Source of the DNA: UBA1952 sp965246855
Lineage (GTDB): Bacteria; Bacteroidota; Bacteroidia; Chitinophagales; Chitinophagaceae
Assembly: GCA_965246855.1 (NCBI GenBank)
Contig: CBDFFP010000002.1
Location: 744,001 to 808,000, forward strand
Reading direction: 5' to 3'
DNA: 64,000 nt
Shown here: in pieces, positions 33,827 through 42,916 of the stretch
How positions within the stretch are numbered: the first letter of the stretch is position 1
Layout of the letters: each line of letters starts with the position of its first letter
Translations under genes and position numbers: made by a program
Notes under the pieces: generated by a model
Seen by the model: only the letters and a program-made list of their open reading frames with translations
What the model was told of the DNA's origin: nothing
Database searches by the model: none

Positions 33827-34903
33827 TCACTTAAAATGCCGCTTCAGCGCGAGTGCTTTTTTCTCTACCAGCCGCCACGACAGGAGCGCCAACAGCACCA
33901 CAACCGCGCAAGCCAGCAGGAAATACCGCCCGCTGCCCGTGTAGCGATGATGCACCAGATAGTTCACCACCAGCATGTGGTAGATGTACACGCCGTAGGA
34001 GATATCGTTTCCTTTCAAGAGCTTGTGGCCCAGCGAAGTATTAGTGAAGGCAGTGGAGAACGTGAGGCCCAAGAGCAGGAAAGTGGAGAGCAGGTTGAAG
34101 GGATTTTCTATCCAGTAGGAATAGGGTTTGTAGCCCCACATAACACCTACAACGGCGACGAACACGCCGAAAGCAAGGAGCCACCACCAGAACTTCCCGA
34201 TGAAAAAATGCGCTATCCGGTCCCAGATTTTATACACCAGCGTGCCCGCCAGAAAGTAGTAGAGGTAGGGAACCACCGTTACGCCGCCCAGCTTCACCCA
34301 TGTTTTGTTGTCATCAGCGCGGTTCAGGAAGAAGTTGCAGGCCATAGAAGCAAGCATCAGCGCAGCCAGCGTCCACGCCCAGCGGTTTTTAGATTTTCTA
34401 AGCAGGAAATACACCAGCGGAACAACAGCGTAGTATTGAAGCTCTACGGGAATCGTCCAGAGGCTGCCGTTGGGTGTTCCCACGCCCCAGAAACGCAGGG
34501 CATCGGGCGTGTAGAACTGAAACAGCGTGAGCTGCCCGAAGAGCCAGATGCCAAAAGGTTTGAGCGGAATGCCGCCGGGCGGCGCATCCAGCAACAAAAG
34601 CCCTACCGAGAGCAATACGCACACCCATAGCGCGGGGTAGATGCGCAGAAAGCGATTGACGGAATATTGCCTCACCTGGTCAGCATTGCGTTCAAAAGAC
34701 CAGAAAATGAGAAAGCCGCTGATGAAAAAGAAAATCGGAACGCCGGGCAGGTAAATGAGAAAGTAATCGTAGAAGCCCTGCAAAATAGGATTTTCTATTT
34801 TCAGGTGTTCCAGCGCATGACCGTACACCACCTGCAGCGCCGCTACCAGCCGGATGAGATCAAAGTTGTTGCTGCGCGGAATGGCCGCCGTTCGGGTGTT
34901 CAT
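33827..34903 (-). CDS. Acyltransferase 3 family membrane protein (OafA-like)
   Basis: 358 residues with about ten membrane segments. The N-terminus NNFDLIRLVAALQVVYGHALEHL carries the conserved Arg and His of the acyltransferase 3 fold, and SLWTIPVELQYYAVVPL gives the later conserved E. Such proteins O-acylate surface sugars (LPS, exopolysaccharide, peptidoglycan). No glycan cluster surrounds it, so its acceptor is unknown. Confidence 0.9.
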   Translation of the reverse strand: MNTRTAAIPRSNNFDLIRLVAALQVVYGHALEHLKIENPILQGFYDYFLIYLPGVPIFFFISGFLIFWSFERNADQVRQYSVNRFLRIYPALWVCVLLSVGLLLLDAPPGGIPLKPFGIWLFGQLTLFQFYTPDALRFWGVGTPNGSLWTIPVELQYYAVVPLVYFLLRKSKNRWAWTLAALMLASMACNFFLNRADDNKTWVKLGGVTVVPYLYYFLAGTLVYKIWDRIAHFFIGKFWWWLLAFGVFVAVVGVMWGYKPYSYWIENPFNLLSTFLLLGLTFSTAFTNTSLGHKLLKGNDISYGVYIYHMLVVNYLVHHRYTGSGRYFLLACAVVVLLALLSWRLVEKKALALKRHFK

Positions 34904-35026
34904 ATTTGCGGGAGAGAACGCGGAGAGATTTGCTGCAAAAAAACCGCAGGACTTTTAAAACCGCATGTGGTTTTCTTACGCCCGGCAAAATAGAGCGGTT
35001 TTTTGAGGAAACATAACGCGCCAGAA

Positions 35027-36624
35027 TTACCGCGCAATCACCACCTTCTGCGTCCCGGAAAATCCTTTCCCCACCACGCGCACCAAGTACAATCCGGCGG
35101 GCAAATCGCCTACAACAACACTTTCCTCATTGTTGTTCAGGTTCTGCTTCTTAACGGTGCTGCCCTGCACGTTGGAGAGCGTGATTTCCGCGCTAAAAAG
35201 GCCGTCGGGCAGGCGGATATAAAGCAGATCTTGCGTGGGGTTGGGGAAGAGGGAAAACGTGGAAGCTGTTGTTTGCGACACGGAAAGCGCCGGGACGTTG
35301 ATGTATGTGCCGTAAGTGCAGGCGGCGGTTTTGAGGTATTCTAAGCGGGAATAATTAAAAGGCATGAAGTCTTCGCTAAACGAACTGCAATACATGTTTG
35401 CGGTGTTACCCAATCCGGCAGCGTTTTGGTAGTAAGATCCCCCTCCGTTATCGGAGTAGATGATGTTATGACCAAGTCCATCAGGGCCAATACTAAAATC
35501 AAAATCGGCGCATACCTGTGGCCTTCCGCAAAAAGTATCTGTAAGCAAAAAGGTTTGCACTCCCTGATACCCAAACCTCCCGTATGTTTCTCCGTCCGGA
35601 AAAATCCATTGCCTTCTGTTTAGCCTTGCGGAATCGGCAGTAATCGTTTCTGTGTGAAGAATGCCGCTGTATGGTGTCGCTTGCCAATATCCAACCCAAC
35701 TCATCGTCGGGCTAGAACGAACAAACTGAAAATCGCAACTATCTCTTTGCATTTGCGCGATGTATGTATGCCCTAGTTGGAAGACGTTTATCACCGAGTC
35801 GTGAAAATAGAAATAGTGGGACAAATCCAATCGAATGTCCCTTCCATCCTCGCCGTATGTACGCCAGGCATTTCCGGGTGCATAGCGTGCTTGCACATCC
35901 GCTATTGAACGTCCTTTAGAGAGGTCAATTGTATCGTCTATCCGGTCGTAAGAGGCACTATCTTCTTTTGTGCCATAGTAATGGCCGTATATACTCCCTG
36001 TTTCTCCATAGGGAAAGATGTACCAGTCCAGCGTTTTCACCCAACCCTGCGCCTTTGTCCACCGCAACTTTTTGCCGTTCACGTAGTGCGCCGTCACCAT
36101 ATTGTTCTGATATGCTTGAAGCGTTACTTCCCGGAAACTGTCGGTTATGCCGTTGAGCCTTGTGGCTCCCATAGCGGTAATGGTCGCGCGAACTTCTACG
36201 CCCGAACTATCTGTTACCACTATCCAGCTATCCACAGGTGTTGCACGGATATGAACGCGAATGGTGTCGCCCAGAAAGTTGTAGAACTCGTCCACACTGT
36301 CGCCAAGCTGCCGGCAAAAACTTCCTTGCCAGCCAGAGGTGAGTTGCGCAGCGTGACCGAACACAAACATGCTATCAAGCGCGCGCCATACCAGCGGGAA
36401 GAAAAGCACTTTTTCAGCTCCCGTTTGCTGAATGCTGTCTACTGTAATGCGCCGGATAAGACGACCACTAATGGTGTGGTAATACCCGGTAATCACCGAA
36501 TTTGTCTGGAAAACCCCACCCGCGAATACGGCGTGTCGTTCTCCCGAATCGTACTCCAATCGCGGGTTTGAGCGTGCAGGTTTTGGGAGAAAAAAAGAAG
36601 CAAAAGGAGCAGAAGCGGACGCAT
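35027..36624 (-). pseudogene. T9SS cargo protein gene with N-terminal frameshift
   Basis: From the ATG at 36624 the frame encodes the signal peptide MRPLLLLLLLFFSQNLHA and QTRDWSTIRENDTPYS, then ends at a TGA about 80 bp later. The rest (about 495 residues) continues in the -1-shifted frame from AGGVFQTNSVITGYY. Adding one T to the minus-strand TATTCGC (plus 36524-36528) would give ENDTPYFAGGVFQ and a continuous product of 532 residues. The C-terminal 80 residues are a T9SS type A sorting domain (LFPNPTQDLLYI, PAGLYLVRVVGKG, TQKVVIAR). The body is not recognised. A true frameshift or a base-calling error in a T-run are both possible. Confidence 0.82.
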
Positions 36625-36672
36625 GGCAAAGGAGATTTTTCACAAGGTAATCTGCCCGTACATTTTATACAA

Positions 36673-36705
36673 GAAAAAGCCGGAACGTTTCCGTCCCGGC
36701 TTTTA
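36673..36705 (-). terminator. Rho-independent terminator of the E2 gene
   Basis: AAAAGCCGGGACGGAAA and TTCCGGCTTTTT pair on the minus strand, 25 bp beyond the E2 stop. Confidence 0.85.
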
Positions 36706-36727
36706 AAATCCTATCGTTTACCGACTC

Positions 36728-38059
36728 TTAAATCGCGCGGTTTCCGTCAAAATTCTCTAAATAATTCGCCACTGCCGTCAAGAACGACGCGCCGAGCGAG
36801 CCGTCCACAATGCGGTGGTCGTAGCTCATGGAGAGGTACATCATATGGCGGATAGCAATCACGTCGCCGTCTTTTGTTTCCAGCACCATCGGACGCTTTT
36901 TAATCGCGCCGACGGCCAGAATCGCGACCTGCGGCTGGTTGATGATTGGCGTACCCATCAGAGAGCCAAACGTACCCACGTTGGTCAGCGTAAAAGTTCC
37001 GCCCTGTGTGTCATCGGCTTTCAGCTTGCCGTTGCGCGCGGCGTTGGCAAGACCGTTTACGTCTTTGGTAATGCCGATGAGGTTTTTGGTGTCCGCGCCT
37101 TTAATTACCGGCACAATGAGGTTGCCGCTCGGCAAGGCCGTTGCCATTCCGATGTTGATGTCCTTTTTCACGAGGATGCGGTCACCGTCGATACTGCTGT
37201 TAATCATCGGGAACTTGCGGATGCAGGCCACGAGCGCCTCAATGAAAATGGGCGTGTAGGTAATCTTCTCGCCGTAGGTTTTTTCAAACACGCCTTTGTT
37301 TTTTTCGCGCCATTTCACGAGGGTCGTCACGTCGCATTCCGTGAAGGACGTAACGTGCGGTGAAGTAGCTTTAGACCGCACCATGTGGTCGGCAATCAGC
37401 TTGCGCATCCGGTCCATCTCCACCACTTCTACATTACCGGAGACCGGCGCAGGCGCGGCTTTCGGGGATTCTGCTTGTGGCGTGGCAGGTTGCGGAGCGG
37501 GGGCTGCTTGTGGTGCAGATGCTGACGGTGTGGGTGCAACCGGCGCTGGTGCAGCAGCAGATTTCCGTCCGCCTGCCACATACGCGAGGATGTCTTTTTT
37601 GCTCAAACGGCCTTCTCCGCCCGTTCCCGGAATATTTTCCAGTTCCGTCATGGAGATACCTTCTTTGGCGGCAATGTTCAGCACCAGCGGTGAGTAGAAA
37701 CGGTTGCCGCCGGTAACAGCAGGCGCGGCGCTTGCAGCGGCTTCAAACACAGGCGGTTGCGGCGCAGCGGCGACGGGTACGGGCGTAGCAGCAGGCGCGG
37801 GCGCAGCGGCAGCACCGGCTTCCGAAGAAATGCGGGCAATGACGGTTCCAACGGGAACCACGTCGTTTTCTTTAAACAGAATTTCGGTCAGCGTGCCTGC
37901 GCCGGTGGAAGGCACTTCCGAGTCCACTTTGTCGGTGGCAATTTCCAGCACTGTTTCGTCCATCTTCACGGTATCCCCCGGCTTTTTATGCCATTTCAGG
38001 ATAGTCGCTTCCATGATACTTTCGCCCATTTTGGGCATCACGAGGTCAACGGTGGCCAT
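36728..38059 (-). CDS. 2-oxoacid dehydrogenase E2 (dihydrolipoamide acyltransferase)
   Basis: 443 residues. Lipoyl domain 1-80 with the lipoylated Lys in ATDKVDSEV (K44); Ala/Pro-rich linker; E3-binding domain (about 120-165, YSPLVLNIAAKEGISMTELENIPGTG); second Ala/Pro linker; catalytic domain (about 210-443) ending with SYDHRIVDGSLGASF, where H415 and D419 are catalytic. It is the core of a pyruvate, 2-oxoglutarate or branched-chain complex. The single gene and MATVDLVMPKMGESIMEATI N-terminus resemble branched-chain-type E2 of Bacteroidota, but the sequence alone does not settle this. E1 and E3 genes are not adjacent. Confidence 0.92.
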   Translation of the reverse strand: MATVDLVMPKMGESIMEATILKWHKKPGDTVKMDETVLEIATDKVDSEVPSTGAGTLTEILFKENDVVPVGTVIARISSEAGAAAAPAPAATPVPVAAAPQPPVFEAAASAAPAVTGGNRFYSPLVLNIAAKEGISMTELENIPGTGGEGRLSKKDILAYVAGGRKSAAAPAPVAPTPSASAPQAAPAPQPATPQAESPKAAPAPVSGNVEVVEMDRMRKLIADHMVRSKATSPHVTSFTECDVTTLVKWREKNKGVFEKTYGEKITYTPIFIEALVACIRKFPMINSSIDGDRILVKKDINIGMATALPSGNLIVPVIKGADTKNLIGITKDVNGLANAARNGKLKADDTQGGTFTLTNVGTFGSLMGTPIINQPQVAILAVGAIKKRPMVLETKDGDVIAIRHMMYLSMSYDHRIVDGSLGASFLTAVANYLENFDGNRAI

Positions 38060-38088
38060 ATGCAGTGTTGGTGTTTTTTAACGTGGGG

Positions 38089-38121
38089 CGAAAGTACGCA
38101 GGGAGCGTAGAAAGTAGAAAC
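38089..38121 (-). promoter_or_regulatory. Putative -7 element of the E2 gene with GTAGAAAG words
   Basis: The minus strand 38096-38089 reads TACTTTCG, one base from TAnnTTTG, 30 bp before the ATG. Plus-strand GCGTAGAAAGTAGAAAC follows at 38105-38121. Confidence 0.45.
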
Positions 38122-38246
38122 GGTTCGTAAAAAGCTCCTCGAATATAACAGCAAAGACTTACCAAGTCTTGAACCCCCTCCCAAAAAATTTCCCGCTCCG
38201 CTGTAACTTTTTCCCTTTACCGCCGATACAGCTTTATAGAAACCCG

Positions 38247-38729
38247 ATGGACATCCGCGAATACAACAACTGCGTGCAGCAATGGAGCGACCCGCTCTAT
38301 CGGTTTGCGCTGCGCTGTTTGTCGGATGGAGAAGAAGCCCGCGATGCGGTGCAGACGGCCTTTGCAGCTTTATGGGAAGCCCGCGAAGCTGTGCCGGCAG
38401 AAAAGGCCAAAGCGTGGCTTTTTCAAGTGGCCTACCGGCAGTCGGTGAATCACTTCCGGCGGCGCGCGCGGCTGGCGGGGGTAGAGGTTTTGGAAGAAGA
38501 AATGGCGCCGTCCGGTTCCCGGCAACTGCGCCGCACGCTGGACGAGGCACTGGACAAATTAGATGAGCAAAGCCGCGCGCTCGTGCTGTTGAAGGATTGG
38601 GAAGGCTATTCCTACGAAGAAATCGGGCGGATTACCGGGCTGAATGAAAGTCAGGTGAAAGTGTATCTGCACCGCGCCCGCCGCCAGTTAAAGGCCGATT
38701 TAATTTCTGTTGAAAACGTGCTGTCATGA
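38247..38729 (+). CDS. ECF-family RNA polymerase sigma factor
   Basis: 160 residues from the ATG at 38247. Region 2 spans about 8-65 (LYRFALRCLSDGEEARDAVQTAFAALW), region 4 about 100-150 (ALDKLDEQSRALVLLKDWEGYSYEEIGRITGLNESQVKVYLHRARRQLK), a helix-turn-helix for the -35-type element. The stop overlaps the start of the next gene by 4 bp (ATGA), the normal coupling between an ECF factor and its anti-sigma factor. Confidence 0.9.
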   Translation: MDIREYNNCVQQWSDPLYRFALRCLSDGEEARDAVQTAFAALWEAREAVPAEKAKAWLFQVAYRQSVNHFRRRARLAGVEVLEEEMAPSGSRQLRRTLDEALDKLDEQSRALVLLKDWEGYSYEEIGRITGLNESQVKVYLHRARRQLKADLISVENVLS

Positions 38730-39538
38730 AAACGAAGAACACGCCGGAAATCACCCCGGAAAATTACGAAGACTACTTCCTGCTCTCCCTTGATGGCGAG
38801 TTGAGCAACGAGGAAGAAACCGCGCTGCAAGCCTTTCTCCACATGCATCCGTCGCTGGCGGAAAGCGTTGCCGGCTACGAAGTAGTGAAGATTCCGCTGC
38901 CGCAAATGCTGCCTCTTTTTGAAGGAAAAGAAGCTTTGCTAAAACCGGAAGTGGAGGCTTCCCCCAAAACCCGTTCCTTTCGTCCTTTTCTGTGGGCTGC
39001 TGCCGCGCTGCTGTTGCTATGGATGGGTGTTCGTTTCCTTCCTAGCGGAGAAGAAATACCACAAGTAGCTATCGGAAGGACACCCGTAAAAACCGTTTTG
39101 CCACAACCCCGGAAGCCAGAAGAAATTCCTTCTCCAATTGTTTCTTCCAAACCCGGAAAAACAGCGGAAAAAACTTCTCCAAAACCCGTTTTCTCTCTTC
39201 CCCAAAAACAGCCTTCTCCCGCGCCGCCGCAGGAAACGGTCATCGTTGCTGTGTCCGTTAGAGAGAGCATTTCTCCCCTGCCCTTCCAACAAAGGCCGCT
39301 CGCGCTGCTACCGCTCAATATCGTCATGCCGGAAGTTGCGAAAGCGGTTACCGTAACGCTTCCGGTTTCGCACGAAACACCCGTTCCGGGCCTTGAAATC
39401 AACCTGCCGGTCTTTCAAGAACTGCGCACTGCCGCTGCCGAAAAGGTAATGGCCCTGCGCGACGCACGCCGCTCCCTGAAAGAAACTGAAGCCACCGTTT
39501 CCATCGGCAACCGCGAGCTTTTTACCATCCGCTTTTAA
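38726..39538 (+). CDS. Putative anti-sigma factor, single-pass membrane protein
   Basis: 270 residues. The cytoplasmic N-terminus (YEDYFLLSLDGELSNEEETALQAFLHMHPSLAESV) resembles the helical start of Bacteroidota anti-sigma factors, without a zinc ligand set. One membrane helix at about 88-104 (FLWAAAALLLLWMGVRFL), then a Pro/Lys/Ser-rich periplasmic part. Start and upstream stop overlap. The assignment rests on the position behind the sigma gene and the topology. Confidence 0.75.
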   Translation: MKTKNTPEITPENYEDYFLLSLDGELSNEEETALQAFLHMHPSLAESVAGYEVVKIPLPQMLPLFEGKEALLKPEVEASPKTRSFRPFLWAAAALLLLWMGVRFLPSGEEIPQVAIGRTPVKTVLPQPRKPEEIPSPIVSSKPGKTAEKTSPKPVFSLPQKQPSPAPPQETVIVAVSVRESISPLPFQQRPLALLPLNIVMPEVAKAVTVTLPVSHETPVPGLEINLPVFQELRTAAAEKVMALRDARRSLKETEATVSIGNRELFTIRF

Positions 39539-39577
39539 ACACCTTTTTTCTCTCTAAAATCCCCCCAAACAAACGTC

Positions 39578-40483
39578 ATGAAACGCATCACGACTCTCCT
39601 CAGCGGCCTGCTGCTTTGCGCCGCCTTCGCTGCCCACGCGCAGGAAAAAACCACCACCATTATCGTCAAAGAAAGAAACGGCGAGGTGGAAAAAACAACC
39701 ATTATTACTGACAGCACCATAAAATCCAAGCGCAAAAAAAGCTATGATTTCAGCATTGGTTCCGACGGTATTTCTATTCGCACAAAGAAAGCCGACACGC
39801 TCGGTTCCGATTCGGTGCGCGCCAAGCCCAATCCGCGTTTCAAACTCCAGTGGGGCATGGTAGATTTAGGCTTTAACCGCTTAAACGACAAAACCTCCGC
39901 TGCCACACTAAATGCGCTGGGTGTAACACAGGCCGACCACGACAACCGCTTTAAGCTCAACGAAGCCAAGAGCGTGAACGTGAACGTGTGGATTATGAAC
40001 GGCAGACTCCGCCTCAATGAAACGCGCCGCCAGAAGTGGTATGTTACGTCTGGACTGGGCTTACAGATGTACAATTTCCGCTTCTCAGAGGCTTATCAGT
40101 ACACCTCCGCAAGTCCCAATTATCCCGTCACCTTAGACCCGAAATACAAGTCTTTTGAGAAGAACAAACTGGGCTTCACTTATGCGTCTATTCCGCTTGG
40201 ATTGCTGGGCAAAACGCGCGTGGGCAACAAATGGCTGGTATATGGCGGCGGCGTGATGGGCGGCCTGCGCATCGCATCCTGGACAAAGCTGAAAACCGAC
40301 GAGTTTGGCAAAGAGAAAAACCACGACCCTTTTAATTTCCGGGATTTCAACGCGGGTGTGTACGGCGAAATCGGCGTGGATCATATCATCCGCCTCTACG
40401 CAACATACCAACTTACACCGCTTGCCAAAAGCGGTGTAGAACAGTACCCGTTTGCGATTGGTGTGCGCTTCCTCGGACTGTAA
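39578..40483 (+). CDS. Outer-membrane beta-barrel protein (porin-family-like)
   Basis: 301 residues. Signal peptide 1-21, then a charged Thr/Lys region and from about residue 85 alternating aromatic strands (KWYVTSGLGLQMYNFRF, FTYASIPLGLLG, LVYGGGVMGGLRIA, GEIGVDHIIRLYATYQLTPL) ending in FAIGVRFLGL, as in small Bacteroidota outer-membrane beta-barrels. It lies 40 bp behind the anti-sigma gene and may be a target or third member of that operon. Confidence 0.78.
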   Translation: MKRITTLLSGLLLCAAFAAHAQEKTTTIIVKERNGEVEKTTIITDSTIKSKRKKSYDFSIGSDGISIRTKKADTLGSDSVRAKPNPRFKLQWGMVDLGFNRLNDKTSAATLNALGVTQADHDNRFKLNEAKSVNVNVWIMNGRLRLNETRRQKWYVTSGLGLQMYNFRFSEAYQYTSASPNYPVTLDPKYKSFEKNKLGFTYASIPLGLLGKTRVGNKWLVYGGGVMGGLRIASWTKLKTDEFGKEKNHDPFNFRDFNAGVYGEIGVDHIIRLYATYQLTPLAKSGVEQYPFAIGVRFLGL

Positions 40484-40540
40484 TACATAGGTCATTGTAA
40501 TGGGTCATAAGTCATCTCCGGTGGCTTATGACCCATTATT
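40484..40540 (+). repeat. GGTCATAAGTCAT short-word repeat at the outer-membrane protein stop
   Basis: Begins 3 bp after the TAA: ATAGGTCATTGTAATGGG, then GGTCATAAGTCATC and an inverted GGCTTATGACCCATTA, so it also forms a hairpin with a T-run (TTATTTTT) and may terminate transcription. Confidence 0.7.
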
Positions 40541-40556
40541 TTTGAGGCATTTCCAA

Positions 40557-41147
40557 ATGCGCGCGTTCCCTTCTTCCCTTCAATCCTTCTACCAAACCGC
40601 TGTTCCCGAAGCGGGTGTGGACGAGGCCGGGCGGGGTTGCCTTGCCGGGCCGGTGTTTGCGGCTGCGGTGATACTTCCCCCAGACTTTTACCATTCACGC
40701 CTGACGGATAGCAAATTGCTTTCGGAGAAAGACCGCGACACGTTGCGGCCCGTAATTGAAAAAGAAGCGATTGCCTGGGCCGTGGCATCTGCAACAGCAG
40801 AGGAAATTGATGCGGTGAATATTTTGCAGGCTACGTTTCTGGCGATGCACCGCGCGGTAGATGCGCTGGCGCAAAAGCCCGGACTACTGTTGATAGACGG
40901 CAACCGCTTCAAGCCATATTGGGGCATTCCACACCAGTGCTTTGTGAAGGGGGACAGCCTGTTTGCTTCCATCGCTGCCGCGAGCATTTTAGCGAAAACG
41001 CACCGCGACGAATACATGCTCTATCTCGCAGAAAAATTTTCTCAATACAATTTTAAGCAGCATAAAGGCTACCCCACAAAAGCCCACCGCCAAGCCATTG
41101 CGGCGTATGGTTTTTGCGAAGAACACCGGAAGACGTTTCGCTGCTGA
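40557..41147 (+). CDS. rnhB: Ribonuclease HII
   Basis: 196 residues. It removes RNA from RNA-DNA hybrids and single ribonucleotides from DNA. Catalytic acids are in GVDEAGRGCLAGPV (D22, E23), LLLIDGN and HRDEYM; GDSLFASIAAASILAKTHRD and HKGYPTKAH are typical. The ATG at 40557 is the first outside the upstream repeat. The 301 bp behind it are AT-rich and show no convincing gene. Confidence 0.95.
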   Translation: MRAFPSSLQSFYQTAVPEAGVDEAGRGCLAGPVFAAAVILPPDFYHSRLTDSKLLSEKDRDTLRPVIEKEAIAWAVASATAEEIDAVNILQATFLAMHRAVDALAQKPGLLLIDGNRFKPYWGIPHQCFVKGDSLFASIAAASILAKTHRDEYMLYLAEKFSQYNFKQHKGYPTKAHRQAIAAYGFCEEHRKTFRC

Positions 41148-41448
41148 GGAGAGACAAGAATTGGTTTCCTAAATGGAGGTAAGACTTCGTCGGGATGACT
41201 GCGCAGGTAAAAAGAAAGATGGCTTTAAAGTTTTGGGGTTTTATTCAACCACCACGTCGCACTAAAATCTTGGGCCAAAGTTTCCACTATCTGATCAAAA
41301 ATACCAGATTCCCTTTTTCGACATAAAAATAATATTTTACATATAAATGTTGCTTCTGGAGAAGCTCTGTGGGTAAACAGGCAGGATACCCATACCCACT
41401 TAAAGGACTTCCTACTTGCCCATAAAATGCCCTGCACGGTTGTATTTT

Positions 41449-42198
41449 CTACTTATTCCGGCGGTAAAGCGGGCTTTTCAGCAGCCCCCACTTGTGCAGT
41501 AGGTGAACGAGGCTCACGCGCAAAACGCCCATGCCATACTTCATGCTGCGCGAGAAATTGATGGAAGAAGCCTCCTCAAAATACTTTGTCGGGCAGGTAA
41601 CCTCCCCGATTTCAAAGCCGTTCATGAAAATCTGCGAAATCATCTCGTTATCAAAAACAAAGTCGTCGGAGTTGTGGGTGAAGTCGATGCTTTGAATCAC
41701 TTCTTTGGAAAACGCGCGGTAGCCTGTGTGATATTCCGAGAGCTTTTGTCCAATCAGAATGTTCTGAAACATCGTCAGGAAGCGGTTGGCGATATATTTG
41801 TACATGGGCATTCCGCCCTTCAAAGCGCCTTTACCCAAAATGCGCGAGCCGAAGGAAACAGGATACACTTCATAGGCAATCATCGCCGCCATTGAATGCA
41901 CGAGTAGCGGCGTGTATTGATAGTCGGGGTGAAGCATCACCACAATGTCGGCACCCAGTTCCATCGCCTTGGCGTAGCAGCTTTTCTGGTTGCCGCCATA
42001 GCCGCGATTGACGGTGTGGCGCACCACATGGCGGATGCCGAGTCCTTCGGCAACTTCGGCGGTGTTGTCGGGGCTTTTATCATCCACCAGCACCACGTCG
42101 TCCACAATATCAAAAGGGATTTCGCGATAGGTGCGTTCCAGCGTCAGTGCTGCGCGGTAAGCAGGCAACACGACGACAACTTTTTTGCCATTGAGCAT
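41449..42198 (-). CDS. Family 2 glycosyltransferase (dolichol-phosphate mannosyltransferase-like)
   Basis: 249 residues from the ATG at 42198. GT-A motifs: VVVVLPAYRAALTLERTY, DDVVLVDDKSPDNT, VMLHPDYQYTP (metal-binding DxD-like) and FDNEMISQIFMNGFEIGEVTCPTKYF. No C-terminal membrane helices, which suggests a soluble or peripheral enzyme that transfers a sugar to a lipid or polyprenol phosphate carrier. Not in a glycan cluster. Confidence 0.9.
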   Translation of the reverse strand: MLNGKKVVVVLPAYRAALTLERTYREIPFDIVDDVVLVDDKSPDNTAEVAEGLGIRHVVRHTVNRGYGGNQKSCYAKAMELGADIVVMLHPDYQYTPLLVHSMAAMIAYEVYPVSFGSRILGKGALKGGMPMYKYIANRFLTMFQNILIGQKLSEYHTGYRAFSKEVIQSIDFTHNSDDFVFDNEMISQIFMNGFEIGEVTCPTKYFEEASSINFSRSMKYGMGVLRVSLVHLLHKWGLLKSPLYRRNK

Positions 42199-42236
42199 AA
42201 GAAGTGCGAAAGTAAGAATTAGGGGTTGATGGTTTC

Positions 42237-42313
42237 TAATTGCCACGCCCTTTAGGGCGTGGAAGAAGGATGCAGCACACAGCGGAGTGCTTTAGCCCTT
42301 TAGCGCCAGAGGT
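42237..42313. repeat. CCACGCCCTTTAGGGCGTGG repeat, copy 1
   Basis: Opens with the palindrome CCACGCCCTTTAGGGCGTGG and ends CACAGCGGAGTGCTTTAGCC..CTTTAGCGC, next to the thioesterase stop at 42314. Copy 2 at 43925-43991 has the same order. Confidence 0.8.
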
Positions 42314-42763
42314 TCAAATCCGAATCCCTTTCTGAAACACAGCTTCCGCTGTCAGCTTCATACCCGTTACTACCAGATTGCTCGTCGTGCGCGCCAGCAG
42401 TTGCTGCTTTTCATTGTAAACATGCACTTCGGCATTCAGCATTTTCTTTCCTTGGCGAACGATTTTCCCGTGCGCCTCCAACACTTCGCCCACCATTGCG
42501 GTGTAAAGGAAATCGGTGTTCAGGTTTACCGTTGTGTAGTGCTGTTCCAATCCCAAACTGAGAATCGCCCAGCCAATCGCTTCGTCGGCAAGCGTGGCCA
42601 TCATGCCGCCGTGGATGCCGCCATAGGGATTGGTCATTTCCGGGCGCACGGGCATGGAAAGCACAATATTGCCTGCTTCGGCGCGCACCAGCGTGATGCC
42701 CAGCCAGTTGCCCGTAGGCGAAGGCGTATCGGAAATTTTCCGGCCCAGAAAACGCGCGCGCAT
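42314..42763 (-). CDS. PaaI-type hotdog thioesterase
   Basis: 149 residues from the ATG at 42763; a GTG at 42787 or a TTG at 42811 could add 8 or 16 residues. NPYGGIHGGMMATLADEAIGWAI is the hotdog helix region with the conserved HGG motif; TTVNLNTDFLYTAMVGEVLEAHGKIV and NAEVHVYNEKQQLLARTTSNLVV follow. It probably hydrolyses an aromatic or fatty acyl-CoA. It is divergent from oxyR, with 106 bp or more between the coding starts. Confidence 0.87.
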   Translation of the reverse strand: MRARFLGRKISDTPSPTGNWLGITLVRAEAGNIVLSMPVRPEMTNPYGGIHGGMMATLADEAIGWAILSLGLEQHYTTVNLNTDFLYTAMVGEVLEAHGKIVRQGKKMLNAEVHVYNEKQQLLARTTSNLVVTGMKLTAEAVFQKGIRI

Positions 42764-42883
42764 CTGCTCCAGAATGGAAGGCGACACCGGTTCAGAAAGA
42801 GGATTGTTCAAGAGAAAAGAGATTTTGGCGCAAAATTGCGGGCAAGAACTTTGGGAATGCAAGTGTAAAGGGCCATTGCAGGT

Positions 42884-42891
42884 TACTTTCG
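42884..42891 (+). promoter_or_regulatory. Putative -7 element of oxyR
   Basis: TACTTTCG, one base from TAnnTTTG, 25 bp before the oxyR ATG. Confidence 0.45.
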
Positions 42892-42916
42892 TTCTCTCTT
42901 TCTTCCCCGGAAAATC

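Noticed and set aside
41225..41437. 70-codon minus-strand frame behind rnhB
   Set aside because: The tail looks protein-like, but there is no start signal, no motif and no domain. The AT-rich 41148-41448 may hold a gene remnant, which cannot be shown.
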